Below, piece by piece: positions 44,144-53,709 of a stretch of DNA of 64,000 bases. The notes below the pieces were generated by a model. It worked only from the letters and a program-made list of their open reading frames with translations, searched no databases and was not told where the DNA came from. This stretch comes from Pseudomonadota bacterium. GTDB lineage: Bacteria > Myxococcota > Myxococcia > Myxococcales > Myxococcaceae. The position numbers were made by a program, and so were the translations under genes. Position 1 is the first letter of the stretch, and every line of letters begins with the position of its first letter. The stretch is taken from NCBI GenBank assembly GCA_023426545.1, contig JAFAAN010000052.1:1-64000 (forward strand). The letters run 5' to 3'.

Positions 44144-45139
44144 CTACATGCGCCAGGCCGGGTCGGCGGCGAGGCGGAAGTCTCCGCGCAGGCCGCGGCG
44201 GTACGCCTCATACCCCGCCACCGCAATCATGGCGCCATTGTCCGTGCACAGCCGCACGGGGGGCAGGAACATGTTCAGCCCGCGCTCCTCGGCCCGGGCC
44301 TGGCAGAGCGCCCGCAGCCGCGAGTTGGCCGCGACGCCGCCGCAGAGCACGAGCTGCTTGTGCCCCAGCCGGCGCGCGGCGGCCACCAGCTTCTTCGACA
44401 GCACGTCCGCCACCGCTTCCTGGAAGGACGCGCACAGGTCCGCAAGCGCCTGGCCCTGCGGCACGCCGTGCTTCTGCACGTGGTGCAGCACCGCCGTCTT
44501 CAGCCCGGAGAACGAGACGTCGAAGTTGTCGCCGGGCAGCGCGCGCGGGAAGCGGATGGCCTCCGGGTTCCCCTGCTGCGCGAGCTGGTCGATGGGCAGG
44601 CCCCCCGGGTACGGCAGGCCGAGGATGCGCGCTGTCTTGTCGTAGGCCTCTCCGGCCGCGTCGTCCCGGGTGCTGCCCACCAGCCGGTACTGGCCGTATG
44701 CCTGCACCTCGTAGAGGCTGGTGTGTCCACCGGAGACGACGAGCCCCAGGAATGGCGGCTCCGGCGCTACCTCCAGCAGCCGGATGGCCAGCAGGTGCCC
44801 CTCCAGGTGATTGGCCCCCACGAAGGGCTTGCCCGTCGCGAGGCTCAGGCCCTTGGCCACCTGCACCCCCACCAGCAGCGCGCCGATGAGGCCAGGGCCG
44901 GACGTGACGGCGATGAGGTCCACGTCGTCGAGCGTCTTGTTCGCGCGCGTCAGGGCCTCGTGGACGACGGGCAGCACCTGGACGATGTGGTTGCGGCTGG
45001 CCAGCTCCGGCACCACCCCACCCCATCGCCGGTGGATGTCCACCTGCGTGGAGACGACATCCGACAACGCGCGGCGGCCGTCCTCTACGACGGCGGCGGC
45101 GGTCTCATCACAGGAGGTTTCCAGTCCAAGGACGAGCAA
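44144..45139 (-). CDS. tsaD: tRNA threonylcarbamoyladenosine biosynthesis protein TsaD
   Basis: 331 residues; the start appears to be TTG 45139, which begins the conserved LVLGLETSCDETAAAVV. Metal-binding NHLEGHLLA and the loop LVVSGGHTSL, plus CGGVAANSRLR later, are intact. Transfers threonylcarbamoyl to A37 of ANN-decoding tRNAs. It lies between a response regulator gene and rsmA on the same strand; tsaB, tsaC and tsaE are not in the window. Confidence 0.95.
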   Translation of the reverse strand: MLVLGLETSCDETAAAVVEDGRRALSDVVSTQVDIHRRWGGVVPELASRNHIVQVLPVVHEALTRANKTLDDVDLIAVTSGPGLIGALLVGVQVAKGLSLATGKPFVGANHLEGHLLAIRLLEVAPEPPFLGLVVSGGHTSLYEVQAYGQYRLVGSTRDDAAGEAYDKTARILGLPYPGGLPIDQLAQQGNPEAIRFPRALPGDNFDVSFSGLKTAVLHHVQKHGVPQGQALADLCASFQEAVADVLSKKLVAAARRLGHKQLVLCGGVAANSRLRALCQARAEERGLNMFLPPVRLCTDNGAMIAVAGYEAYRRGLRGDFRLAADPAWRM

Positions 45140-45187
45140 GGCAGCTCACTTCTCGGGGCCAGTGAGGGGAGTGGGGCCGCCACCCGC

Positions 45188-48073
45188 TCAGTTGCCCAGC
45201 CCCCTGAGCAACGTGCGGACCTCTTCGGCGGAGGACCCCGTCGGTTCCAGCAACAAGTACTGCTTGTAGGCCTCGGCTGCCTGGGAATTCTTTCCGGTGA
45301 ACTGCAATGCCATGCCGAGCGACAGCCAGGCCCGGGCGTTGGAGTCCTCCTCCTTGACCACCTCTTGAAGGAGCTTGGCCGCCTCGCGGTAGGCCGCATC
45401 CGAGGTGAAGCCGTTGACGAGCGCGATGCCGAGGCCCGCCTTCGCCTCCGTGGCCGTGGGCTTGAGCGTCAACGCCTTGCGGTAGCTCCCCGCCGCCGAC
45501 CGGAACCGACCGCTGACGATTGCGGCCTTGGCCTGCTTCACCAGCGTGGCGAACTCCACCTCCGGGTCCATGGCGGGTGCCGCGGGCTCCGACTTCGGGG
45601 CCGGCTCGGCGTGAGGCGTGGGCGCTTCCGCGACCGCCGCACCAGACTCCGGCGTGGCGGCGGGTGGCTCCGGGGCCGGCTCGGGCGCCTTGGCCGTCGA
45701 CTCCTCGGTAGGCGGAGCCACTTCGGGCGGAGGTGTCTGGGGGACCTCCGTCTGGGGTGCCTCGTTGCCCTCGGTGGGCTTCGACTCCACCACGGGCGGC
45801 GCCTTCGGCGGCGTCTCCGAGGAGCCTCTCCCCGTGCCCATGACAACGGCCGCGACAGCCCCCATAAGGACCACCGCCACGCCGATGATGAGCCCCGTGC
45901 GCTTGGGACGGGCCGCGACATCGTCCCGCGCAGCCCCCATCGAACGCTCGGCGGGCTTCTCGTCGGCCAGTCCTGGCAGCGCAACGGGCGTGCCGGTCGC
46001 AGGCGTCACGGCCGGGGCCGAAGCGCTCGTGGTGGACGCCGTCGATGCGGATGTGGTGGCGTCATCATGCTTCCCGGCCTGCTCGTTCGAGGCGGAAGCC
46101 GTCGGCGCGACGGGGGCTTCGTCCGCTTGCGCCACGGCCGGAGCATGCGGAGCGGGCGCCGTCGATGAGGTAGCGGCATCACTGGCCGTGGGCGCGCTCG
46201 TAGGGCTGGCTTCCACTGGGTCCAGCGCGGACTCCGTGACCGCCACCGGCTCCACGGGCGGAGCGACCGTACTGGCAAGCGGCGCGCTCGGAGTGGGAGG
46301 CTCCGCGGGCAGCTCGGGCACGCCATGCCCCGGGTAGGGGGGCAGCGCGAGCTGGGGCGCAGCGGGCCCTGCGTCGGCCACGGGCCCGGCTTCGGCGTGT
46401 ACCGGCGCCACCACGGGCGTCGCGTAGCCGCTGCCACTCACCAACGTCACCTCGGACGACGGCGGAGCGGGCATCGGAGGAGGGACCGGTGGGAACGGAT
46501 TGGGCGCCACGGCGGCGCCACCGAAGATGGGCGCACGCGGCGAGGGCGCGGGCTCAGTGGCGGGTGTGCTCGCGGCGTAGGCGGGCGCCCGGTGCGCTCG
46601 CGGCGAATGCGTCCAGCCCGAGCCGGGCCCCCACGTGGTGGGCGCATTGATGCCCTCGGTGTCCACCCGGCTCCAGTCCAGCAACAGGCTGCGGCGCGCG
46701 TGCTCCACGGCGCGATGGGCCGGTGGCGGCTCGACCAGGAAGGACGAGCCCTCCTGCGCGGGCGACAGCTCGTCCGGAGTGGAGGTGGGGGCCTCGGGCT
46801 CCTCGGACTCGGGGCGCTTGGGTCGCGCGTGGAAGACGACCACGTTCGCCGGCTGAGCTGAGCCAGCGGGCGCCTCGGGGTCCTCGACGGGCGGCTCTTC
46901 CTCCACACCCGCTGGGGGCGCGAGCACGCTCTGGGGCATGGGCCGCGACGAGACCTCTGGCGCGGCGGCCGCGGGCTCGGGCGGAGCTTCGGGCACCGCG
47001 GCCTCGGGAACGGGCTGCGGCGGGCTCTCCGGTGCGGGCGGCGCGGGCTCCACGGTCGCGCTGGCGGGCGGCGCCGTGTTGAGCCATTGCTCGATTCCCG
47101 GCTTGCTGCTCTGCACCGGCTCCATCGGCGCATGGCCCAGCTCGCGGATGAGGCCCTCGAAGTACAGCTTGCTGATGATGCCCAGCGCGGCCAGGTCCTC
47201 GAAGTCCGAGTCCTCCACCACGCGGCTCAAGGCGCGCTTGCCGTCGAAGAGCCGCAGGAGGCCGTTCACCTCGTCCGGAATCTCCGACAGGCGGTCGGCG
47301 AGCTGGTGGTAGTCAATCTCGAACACCGTCTCGAGCGGCGGCAGCTGTTCGAGCATGCGGCCCCACTCGTCGAGGCGGCGCATGCCCTCCATCAGCAGGC
47401 CCTGGGTCGAGATTTCGATGCGCTCCGGCCGGTCCAGCGCGCTGAACTGCACCTCGAACTGTCCCTCGAAGGTGTTCAGCATCCGGTAGAAGGCGTTCTC
47501 GCCCTTGAGCCGCCCCAGCTCCGCGTCGATGACGCGGCCATCCTTGAAGTAGACGGTGCCGGTGCGCTCGCCCTGGATGTTGATGAGGCCCGTCTTGCGG
47601 CCAATCTCGAAGGTCTGCACCAGGTCCACCACGCCCATGTCGGCGAGGCTGCCGGCGAAGCCGCCCTTCGTCGTCTCCCGCTTCTCGATCCTCTCCTTCT
47701 CCGCCTTCTGGAGGATCATCTTCACGCGGGTGACGATCTCTTTGATGTAGATCGGCTTGGTCAGGTAGTCGTCGCCGCCGAGCTCCAGGCCGCGCACCTT
47801 GAACTCGACCGACTTCTGACTCGTCAGGAAGACGAACGGGATGAACTTGAAGCGCTCGTCGGACTTGAGCGTCTTGCACAGCTCGAAGCCGTCCATCTCC
47901 GGCATCTTCGTGTCCGCGAGCACGAGGTCCGGAGGGCTGATCTGGACCTTCTCGAGCGCATCCTTGCCGTGAATGGCCGTCGTCACGGAGAAGCCGGCCT
48001 TCTTCAGGCTGACCTCCATGACCCGGAGGCTCTTCGCGTCACCATCGACCAGGAGCAGGTGCTGCTTGGCCAC
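45188..48073 (-). CDS. Response regulator with PATAN domain, membrane segment and TPR tail
   Basis: 961 residues from GTG 48073 with AAAGG before it. Residues 1-125 are a receiver domain: LLVDGDAKSLR (acidic pair), LADTKMPEMDGFEL (phospho-Asp), FLTSQ and LTKPIY. Residues about 135-235 match DUF4388/PATAN (GFAGSLADMGVVDLVQTFEI, GTVYFKDGRVIDA). A long Pro/Ala-rich region follows, then a membrane helix about 724-745 (GLIIGVAVVLMGAVAAVV), another disordered part and a TPR pair at the end (RFRSAAGSYRKALTLKPTA; AWLSLGMALQFTGKNSQA). A receiver on one side and TPR on the other side of the membrane is unusual. Output is unknown. Confidence 0.85.
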   Translation of the reverse strand: MAKQHLLLVDGDAKSLRVMEVSLKKAGFSVTTAIHGKDALEKVQISPPDLVLADTKMPEMDGFELCKTLKSDERFKFIPFVFLTSQKSVEFKVRGLELGGDDYLTKPIYIKEIVTRVKMILQKAEKERIEKRETTKGGFAGSLADMGVVDLVQTFEIGRKTGLINIQGERTGTVYFKDGRVIDAELGRLKGENAFYRMLNTFEGQFEVQFSALDRPERIEISTQGLLMEGMRRLDEWGRMLEQLPPLETVFEIDYHQLADRLSEIPDEVNGLLRLFDGKRALSRVVEDSDFEDLAALGIISKLYFEGLIRELGHAPMEPVQSSKPGIEQWLNTAPPASATVEPAPPAPESPPQPVPEAAVPEAPPEPAAAAPEVSSRPMPQSVLAPPAGVEEEPPVEDPEAPAGSAQPANVVVFHARPKRPESEEPEAPTSTPDELSPAQEGSSFLVEPPPAHRAVEHARRSLLLDWSRVDTEGINAPTTWGPGSGWTHSPRAHRAPAYAASTPATEPAPSPRAPIFGGAAVAPNPFPPVPPPMPAPPSSEVTLVSGSGYATPVVAPVHAEAGPVADAGPAAPQLALPPYPGHGVPELPAEPPTPSAPLASTVAPPVEPVAVTESALDPVEASPTSAPTASDAATSSTAPAPHAPAVAQADEAPVAPTASASNEQAGKHDDATTSASTASTTSASAPAVTPATGTPVALPGLADEKPAERSMGAARDDVAARPKRTGLIIGVAVVLMGAVAAVVMGTGRGSSETPPKAPPVVESKPTEGNEAPQTEVPQTPPPEVAPPTEESTAKAPEPAPEPPAATPESGAAVAEAPTPHAEPAPKSEPAAPAMDPEVEFATLVKQAKAAIVSGRFRSAAGSYRKALTLKPTATEAKAGLGIALVNGFTSDAAYREAAKLLQEVVKEEDSNARAWLSLGMALQFTGKNSQAAEAYKQYLLLEPTGSSAEEVRTLLRGLGN

Positions 48074-48273
48074 GTTCCATGCCTTTCGTCACTGCAGAAG
48101 GCCCAGGGAGCCTGACGCGGCAGCATCCTGCCCGCTTTCCAGGCATGTCAATGGGTTGGGCCCGTAGGGAACCTGGCCGGCCTCCTGCTGGACAGGCGGC
48201 GTGAGCCAGGCGTGGGGAATGGGTCGAATCGGGCAGGGGTGAACCACCCATACCCAGCGTGAGGCCTGCCGCG

Positions 48274-51200
48274 TCAGCGAAAGAAGCCTCCCTTCTTCGG
48301 AGGGTTCTTCTTGCGCATATCGATGAGTCGCAGCTCCTGATTGGCTTCCAGGTGCTTGGGGTTGGCGCGCACCGCCTCGCGGAAGCAGCGCTCGGCGCGC
48401 TCCATGTCGCCCTCCACGCGGGCGATGACGCCGAGCTGGTAGTGCGCGCGATCACAATTCGGGTCGGTTCGAACCGCGTCCGCCATCATCTGCTTGGCCT
48501 TGGCCATGTCCGCCTTGCGCGCGGGGTCCATGTAGATGGCCCAGGCGCGGGCCGCCAGGTACAGCGGCCTGGAGTCGAGGGCGTAGGCGCGCTCATAGTG
48601 GTCCGAGGCCGTCGTGAAGTCGCGCTTGCGGAAGAAGACCTCGCCCATCTTGTAGAGGTCGTCGGCGCTGCTGTCGGCGCGCCCCTGCGGGCGGAGGACC
48701 GGGGCGGTCGGGGCAGACGCGGGAGGCTTGGGCAGGGCCTGCTGGGCCTGGAGGTTCTGCAGGTACGTCTTCCGGCGCGCGTCGTCGTAGAGGACCTCGT
48801 AGGCCTCGCGGATGGCCTCGAACACGGCGGTGATCTTCTGCGCCATGTGCGGCAGCGACGGCGGCAGGCGATCCGGATGGAAGACCTTGGCCAGGCTGAG
48901 GAACGCGGCCTTCACCTGGTCGCGGGTGGCGTCCTGGGGGACGCCGAGCACGTAGAAGTGGTCTCGCTTGGCCTGGATGTCCGCGTAACGCTGCTCGAGC
49001 TGCTGGGCGAGGCGGGCCTCGTCGGGCCGGGGCGACTCGGTGGCCGCTGGCGCCGCGTTGGGCTCGGGTGAGGGAGCGGCCCCCGTCACCGAGGGCGCGC
49101 GGCCACCGAGGACACCCATGTTCTCCATCGCACGGCGCAACAGGCGCTGACGCCGGAGCTTTGCTGCCTCGTCGGGGTTGGAGGGATCTGCCGCCACATC
49201 GTCCTCGTCAAAGTCCCAGTCGTCCAGGTCTCCAGACGGCTCGTCCCAATCAGTCTGGCCAGTTGGCCAGGAGTTGTCACCGGGGAAGGCCCCCGCTGGA
49301 GAGGGGGGTACCGGTTCGATGGTCGCTTCGACAATGGCCTCCACGGGGGGCTCGTCGAAATCGACACTCACCTGGTTGACATCCGAGCGGACGAGCGACT
49401 CCAGGTGCGAGTCCACCTGGAGGAGCGCGGCCTCGAAGGAGGCGGTCAACGTGTCGGCGCCCTCGTCCTTGTCGAAGGCGACGATGCGCCAGAGGTCCTC
49501 CTCGCCCGACTTGGGAGCGGCAGGCTCCGAACGGGGCGGCGCAGGGCTCTGCGTGGCCCAGCTGCTGTCCGCCTCTTCTTCCGGGGAGGCCTCCAGCAGG
49601 ATGTCCGCGTCGTCATCGGCGAGGGGCTGGAGGACCGGAGGCGCCTGCGGGCCACTCCGGGCCGGCGGCACAGGCAGCGGCTCGGAGACCGCGACGGCGG
49701 AGGCCCAGAGCTCGGGCTCGGGCTCGACTTCCAGCAGCGGGAGCTCGGCCTCGGTCTCCGCCGCGGCGTCGAGGGAGATTCGCCCGGTGCTCCAGGGCTC
49801 CTCCTGGACCGGGACACGGTCCTGCGTTCGCGTGGGCGGCGTCGGCTGCGGTGGCTCATCCGCGAGCCAGGGCTCCAGCGGCTGCGCCTTCGAGCGGCGC
49901 AGCGCCTCCTCCATGTCCCGGACAAGCTCGGCCTGGGCCTTCTGCCGGGCGAGACGCAGAGCAGCAGGGCTTCCCGCGTCGGAAGGCAGGTCCAGTGCGT
50001 CCTCTTCGACGGACTGGGCGGGCAACTCCGTGAGGAGGATGTCGCCCACATCGAGCGTCAGGGCTTCGATGTCTTCGGCAGCGAGCTCGGGGATGGCCGC
50101 GTCGGACTGTGCGTCCTCCTCGTCGAGGAGGACGACCTCCGCGAGGCGGGCCTGTTCAGCGGCACGCGCTGCCGTCTCGCGACGGGCGGCCTCGGCGCGG
50201 CGGACCTCCTCGGCCTGACGCGCCTCTTCGGCGAGGCGGGCTTCTTCCTCGACGCGTGCGACCTCTGCGAGGCGGGCCTCCTCCGCGGCCCAGATCTCCT
50301 CGGCGCGGCGAGCCTCTTCCGCGACGCGTGCGGCCTCTGCGAGCCTGCGCTCCTCGGCGAGACGTGCCTCTTCGGCGAGGCGCTGCACCTCTTCGAGGCG
50401 AGCCTCCTCCGCCAGACGGGCTTCTTCCGCGCGGCGAGCCTCCTCTGCCAAGCGGGCTTCTTCTGCGAGACGCTCGGCTTCGAGGCGAGCCTCTTCCGCA
50501 AGCCGAGCCTCCTCTGCCAAGCGGGCTTCTTCCGCGAGACGCTCAGCTTCGAGGCGGGCCTCTTCTGCGAGACGCTCGGCTTCGAGACGCGCCGCTTCGG
50601 CAAGACGCGCCTCTTCCGCCAGCCGCCGCGCTTCCTCTTGTCGAGCCTCCTCGGCGAGGCGCTCCGCTTCGGCTACGCGCCGCTCTTCTGCGAGGCGGGC
50701 CTCCTCAGCGAGGCGCTCGGCTTCGAGCCGGGCCTCCTCTGCGAGACGGACCTCCTCTGCGATGCGGGCCTCTTCAGCGAGGCGCTCGACTTCGAGCCGG
50801 GCCTCCTCTGCGAGACGCGCTTCCTCAGCAACTCGCGCTGCCTCAAGCCGCGCCGCTTCGGCCACCCGAGCTTCTTCCGCGAGGCGCTCGGCTTCGAGAC
50901 GCTCCTCTTCAGCAAGCCGAGCCTCTTCTGCAAGCCGAGCCTCTTCTGCGAGGCGTTCAACTTCAAGACGCGCTGCTTCTGCCACGCGCCGCTCTTCTTC
51001 GAGGCGAGCCTCTTCCGCGATGCGTGCGGCCTCGGCAAGTCGGAGTTCCTCTTCGCGGCGAGCCGCTTCGGCAAGGCGCTCCGCTTCGATTCTCGCTTCC
51101 TCGGCAAGGCGCGCCTCTTCCGCGCGACGACGCTCTTCTTCGAGTCGAGCCTCTTCCGCAAGGCGCGCCTCTTCGGCCACCCGAGCTTCTTCCGCAAGGC

Positions 51201-53154
51201 GCTCGGCTTCGAGCCGAGCTTCCTCTGCAAGACGGGCCTCTTCAGCGACACGCGCAGCTTCAAGGCGCGCCTCTTCTGCGAGGCGGGCTTCCTCTGCGAG
51301 CCGGGCCTCTTCGGCAAGGCGGGCCTCTTCAGCGAGGCGACGCTCTTCTTCGAGCCGGGCCTCCTCTGCCAGCCGATGCTCCTCAGCGAGACGGGCCTCT
51401 TCAGCGATTCGCTCAGCTTCGAGCCGGGCCTCCTCCGCCAAGCGAGCTTCTTCGACGAGGCGCCGCTCCTCCTCTAGGCGGGCCTCTTCGGCCAACCGCG
51501 CCTCTTCAGCGAGACGACGCTCCTCCTCAAGGCGAGCCTCTTCGGCAAGACGACGCTCCTCCTCAAGGCGAGCCTCTTCGGCAAGACGCGCCGCTTCTGC
51601 GAGGCGGGCCTCCTCAGCACGACGCTCGGCTTCAAGACGCGCCTCTTCAGCGAGGCGACGCTCCTCCTCAAGGCGAGCCTCTTCAGCCAACCGCGCCTCT
51701 TCCGCTAGGCGGACCTCCTCAGCGAGACGCTCGGCTTCGAGACGTGCTTCTTCTGCGAGGCGTGCCTCTTCGGCCAACCGAGCCTCTTCCGCGAGACGGG
51801 CCTCCTCGGCGAGACGCATCGCTTCTGCCAAGCGGCGCTCATCTTCAAGGCGAGCCTCCTCCGCCAAGCGAGCTTCTTCCGCAAGGCGCGCTGCTTCGAG
51901 CCGAGCTTCCTCCGCGCGCCGGGCCTCTTCCGCCTGACGCGATTCTTCCGCAAGGCGCTCGGCTTCAAGCCGGGCCTCTTCCGCGAGTCGAGCCTCTTCC
52001 GCGAGTCGAGCCTCTTCAGCAAGACGCTCGGCTTCGAGTCGGGCCTCCTCCGCGAGACGGGCTTCTTCCGCAAGGCGCTCAGCTTCGAGTCGGGCCTCCT
52101 CTGCGAGACGAGCCTCTTCAGCGAGCCGGGCCTCCTCCGCAAGACGGTCAGCTTCAAGGCGGGCCTCTTCAGCGAGGCGACGCTCTTCTTCGAGCCGGGC
52201 CGCTTCCGCGATTCGGGCCTCCTCCGCAAGGCGCTCAGCCTCACGCCGAGCCTCTTCGGCCAGCCGAGCCTCCTCCTCTCGCCGTCGCTCTTCGGCCAGC
52301 CGAGCCTCTTCAGCCAGCCGCGCCTCCTCCGCCAAGCGTCGCTCTTCGGCCAGCCGAGCCTCTTCAGCGAGGCGGAGCTCCTCCTCAATGCGAGCCTCTT
52401 CGGCCAGCCGAGCCTCTTCGGCCAGCCGCGCCGCCTCCTCTCGCCGTCGCTCCTCCGCGAGCCGCGCCTCTTCCTCCGCCCGGCGCCGCGCTTCTTCCTC
52501 TTCCCGCCGGAGCCGCTCGCGCTCCTCCCACTCCTCCACGGAGAGCGCCTGCACCCAGCCCTCTCGCTCCAGCACGAGCAGCAGGGCTTCCTGCGCGGGC
52601 GTCAGCGACTCCGGCTCGCGGAACTCCGCCAGCGTCTCCAGGAATGCCCGCTCCGACGTGTCCGTGAGCCAGGGGCCACAGGCCTCGACATCCTCACAGC
52701 GGAACACCCGCGCCGCCGTGCCTTCACCGGCGGGCGCCTCCAGCGCCGCGCGCACCACCCGCGCGCCCGCGATGGGCCGGAACGCCTCGGCCTCCACCGC
52801 CCCCGGCTCGAACGCGGCGCGCTCGGCCAGCGCGCTCAGCCGCCGCACGTGGGCCAGCACCTGCTGCTCCGTCACCACGTCCGGAATCAGGCCGTACGCC
52901 TCCAGCGTCTCCTCGTCCGGCGCCCCTGCCCCGCCTCGCGCCCACAGCGCGTCCAGCGCCTCCGCCCCCAACATCCCTGCCTGGAGCAGCGCTTGCGCGG
53001 GGCTCTGGTAGCCGAAGCCCAGCTGCGTCCCCACCAGGTCCCCCTCACGCAGCAGCAGCCGCGACTCACGCCCCCCGGACGAAAGCGTCAGCCACCCGGT
53101 GGCTCGGGACTTGTGTGCGGAATACAGCGCTTCGGCGGCCTGCGACGGGGTCAT
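48274..53154 (-). CDS. Giant PATAN-like / helical-repeat / J-domain / TPR protein
   Basis: 1626 residues. Residues about 1-100 look like a DUF4388/PATAN-type module (TGWLTLSSGGRESRLLLREG). About 205-1010 is an unbroken run of Glu, Ala, Arg and Leu made of repeated RLAEEA-type hexads with some five-residue units, predicted to be one very long helix. A disordered acidic/Pro region follows. At about 1396-1470 there is a DnaJ-like J domain (FYVLGVPQDATRDQVKAAFL, VFHPDRLP with HPD, YEVLYDDARRKTYL). The last 130 residues are TPR-like (GEVFFRKRDFTTASDHYERA). The J domain implies recruitment of a DnaK; the helix could be a spacer or scaffold. The function is not known; the architecture is what can be seen. 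Confidence 0.85.
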   Translation of the reverse strand: MTPSQAAEALYSAHKSRATGWLTLSSGGRESRLLLREGDLVGTQLGFGYQSPAQALLQAGMLGAEALDALWARGGAGAPDEETLEAYGLIPDVVTEQQVLAHVRRLSALAERAAFEPGAVEAEAFRPIAGARVVRAALEAPAGEGTAARVFRCEDVEACGPWLTDTSERAFLETLAEFREPESLTPAQEALLLVLEREGWVQALSVEEWEERERLRREEEEARRRAEEEARLAEERRREEAARLAEEARLAEEARIEEELRLAEEARLAEERRLAEEARLAEEARLAEERRREEEARLAEEARREAERLAEEARIAEAARLEEERRLAEEARLEADRLAEEARLAEEARLAEEARLEAERLAEEARLAEEARLEAERLAEEARLAEEARLAEEARLEAERLAEESRQAEEARRAEEARLEAARLAEEARLAEEARLEDERRLAEAMRLAEEARLAEEARLAEEARLAEEARLEAERLAEEVRLAEEARLAEEARLEEERRLAEEARLEAERRAEEARLAEAARLAEEARLEEERRLAEEARLEEERRLAEEARLAEEARLEEERRLVEEARLAEEARLEAERIAEEARLAEEHRLAEEARLEEERRLAEEARLAEEARLAEEARLAEEARLEAARVAEEARLAEEARLEAERLAEEARVAEEARLAEEARLEEERRRAEEARLAEEARIEAERLAEAARREEELRLAEAARIAEEARLEEERRVAEAARLEVERLAEEARLAEEARLAEEERLEAERLAEEARVAEAARLEAARVAEEARLAEEARLEVERLAEEARIAEEVRLAEEARLEAERLAEEARLAEERRVAEAERLAEEARQEEARRLAEEARLAEAARLEAERLAEEARLEAERLAEEARLAEEARLAEEARLEAERLAEEARLAEEARRAEEARLAEEARLEEVQRLAEEARLAEERRLAEAARVAEEARRAEEIWAAEEARLAEVARVEEEARLAEEARQAEEVRRAEAARRETAARAAEQARLAEVVLLDEEDAQSDAAIPELAAEDIEALTLDVGDILLTELPAQSVEEDALDLPSDAGSPAALRLARQKAQAELVRDMEEALRRSKAQPLEPWLADEPPQPTPPTRTQDRVPVQEEPWSTGRISLDAAAETEAELPLLEVEPEPELWASAVAVSEPLPVPPARSGPQAPPVLQPLADDDADILLEASPEEEADSSWATQSPAPPRSEPAAPKSGEEDLWRIVAFDKDEGADTLTASFEAALLQVDSHLESLVRSDVNQVSVDFDEPPVEAIVEATIEPVPPSPAGAFPGDNSWPTGQTDWDEPSGDLDDWDFDEDDVAADPSNPDEAAKLRRQRLLRRAMENMGVLGGRAPSVTGAAPSPEPNAAPAATESPRPDEARLAQQLEQRYADIQAKRDHFYVLGVPQDATRDQVKAAFLSLAKVFHPDRLPPSLPHMAQKITAVFEAIREAYEVLYDDARRKTYLQNLQAQQALPKPPASAPTAPVLRPQGRADSSADDLYKMGEVFFRKRDFTTASDHYERAYALDSRPLYLAARAWAIYMDPARKADMAKAKQMMADAVRTDPNCDRAHYQLGVIARVEGDMERAERCFREAVRANPKHLEANQELRLIDMRKKNPPKKGGFFR
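50130..52500. repeat. Degenerate short tandem repeats coding for the long helix
   Basis: About 2.4 kb of imperfect 18-base units (with 15-base variants), seen on the plus strand as variations of GCGAGCCTCTTCGGCNAG. They encode RLAEEA/ARLEAE units of the giant protein. Copies differ at third positions, so the array is old rather than freshly expanded. It creates long false frames on the plus strand. Confidence 0.9.
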
Positions 53155-53188
53155 GCGTCGCCGCAGTGTAGTCCCTCCTCACCGCCCC

Positions 53189-53692
53189 TCAACTTGCCGA
53201 GGGGGCCTGCCTGCCCGCTCCGGCGAAACAGACCTGTCGCAGCGCCTCGTAGGCCCCAATCCCCACCGACGTGGACAGATTCAGGCTGCGCCGGTCCTCC
53301 AGCATCGGAATCGAGAGCGCCGTCCCCGTGCCCCCTTCCATCACCTCCGGCCCCAGCCCGGACACCTCCGAGCCGAACACCAGGTGGTCCCCCGCCTCGA
53401 ACCGGGCCTCGTAGAGGGACTGCGCCGCCCGGGCGGAGAACAGCCAGCGGCGGGCCTCCGGGTAGTCCGCCACGTACGCCGCGTAGTTTGGATACAGGCG
53501 GAGAAATACCTTGTCCCAGTAGTCCAACCCGGCCCGCTTGAGGTGCCGGTCGTCGATGGAGAAGCCCAGCGGCTCCACCAGGATGAGCCGGCACCCCGTC
53601 ACGGCGCACAGGCGGGCCACGTTGCCCGTGTTGGGGGGAATCTGGGGAGAAACGAGGACCAGGTGGAGAGGACGCGCCAGGGGCTCGAGCAT
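53189..53692 (-). CDS. trmL: tRNA (cytidine/uridine-34 2'-O)-methyltransferase
   Basis: 167 residues. Compact SPOUT enzyme with HLVLVSPQIPPNTGNVARLC (motif 1), LVFGSEVSGLGPEV (motif 2) and ALSIPML...RSLNLSTSVGIGAYE (motif 3), all typical of TrmL (YibK), which methylates the wobble base of tRNA-Leu. 34 bases after the giant protein's start on the same strand; diverges from the DUF192 gene. Confidence 0.92.
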   Translation of the reverse strand: MLEPLARPLHLVLVSPQIPPNTGNVARLCAVTGCRLILVEPLGFSIDDRHLKRAGLDYWDKVFLRLYPNYAAYVADYPEARRWLFSARAAQSLYEARFEAGDHLVFGSEVSGLGPEVMEGGTGTALSIPMLEDRRSLNLSTSVGIGAYEALRQVCFAGAGRQAPSAS

Positions 53693-53709
53693 GGGGTAGA
53701 AGGCGCTAC

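Noticed and set aside
50130..52500. CRISPR array
   Set aside because: Units are 15-18 bases, coding and without unique spacers.
50109..52667. Plus-strand open frame of 852 codons (and another at 49405-51477)
   Set aside because: They are opposite the repetitive helix region; the low-complexity PLRGG-type translation is what the reverse of RLAEEA codons gives.
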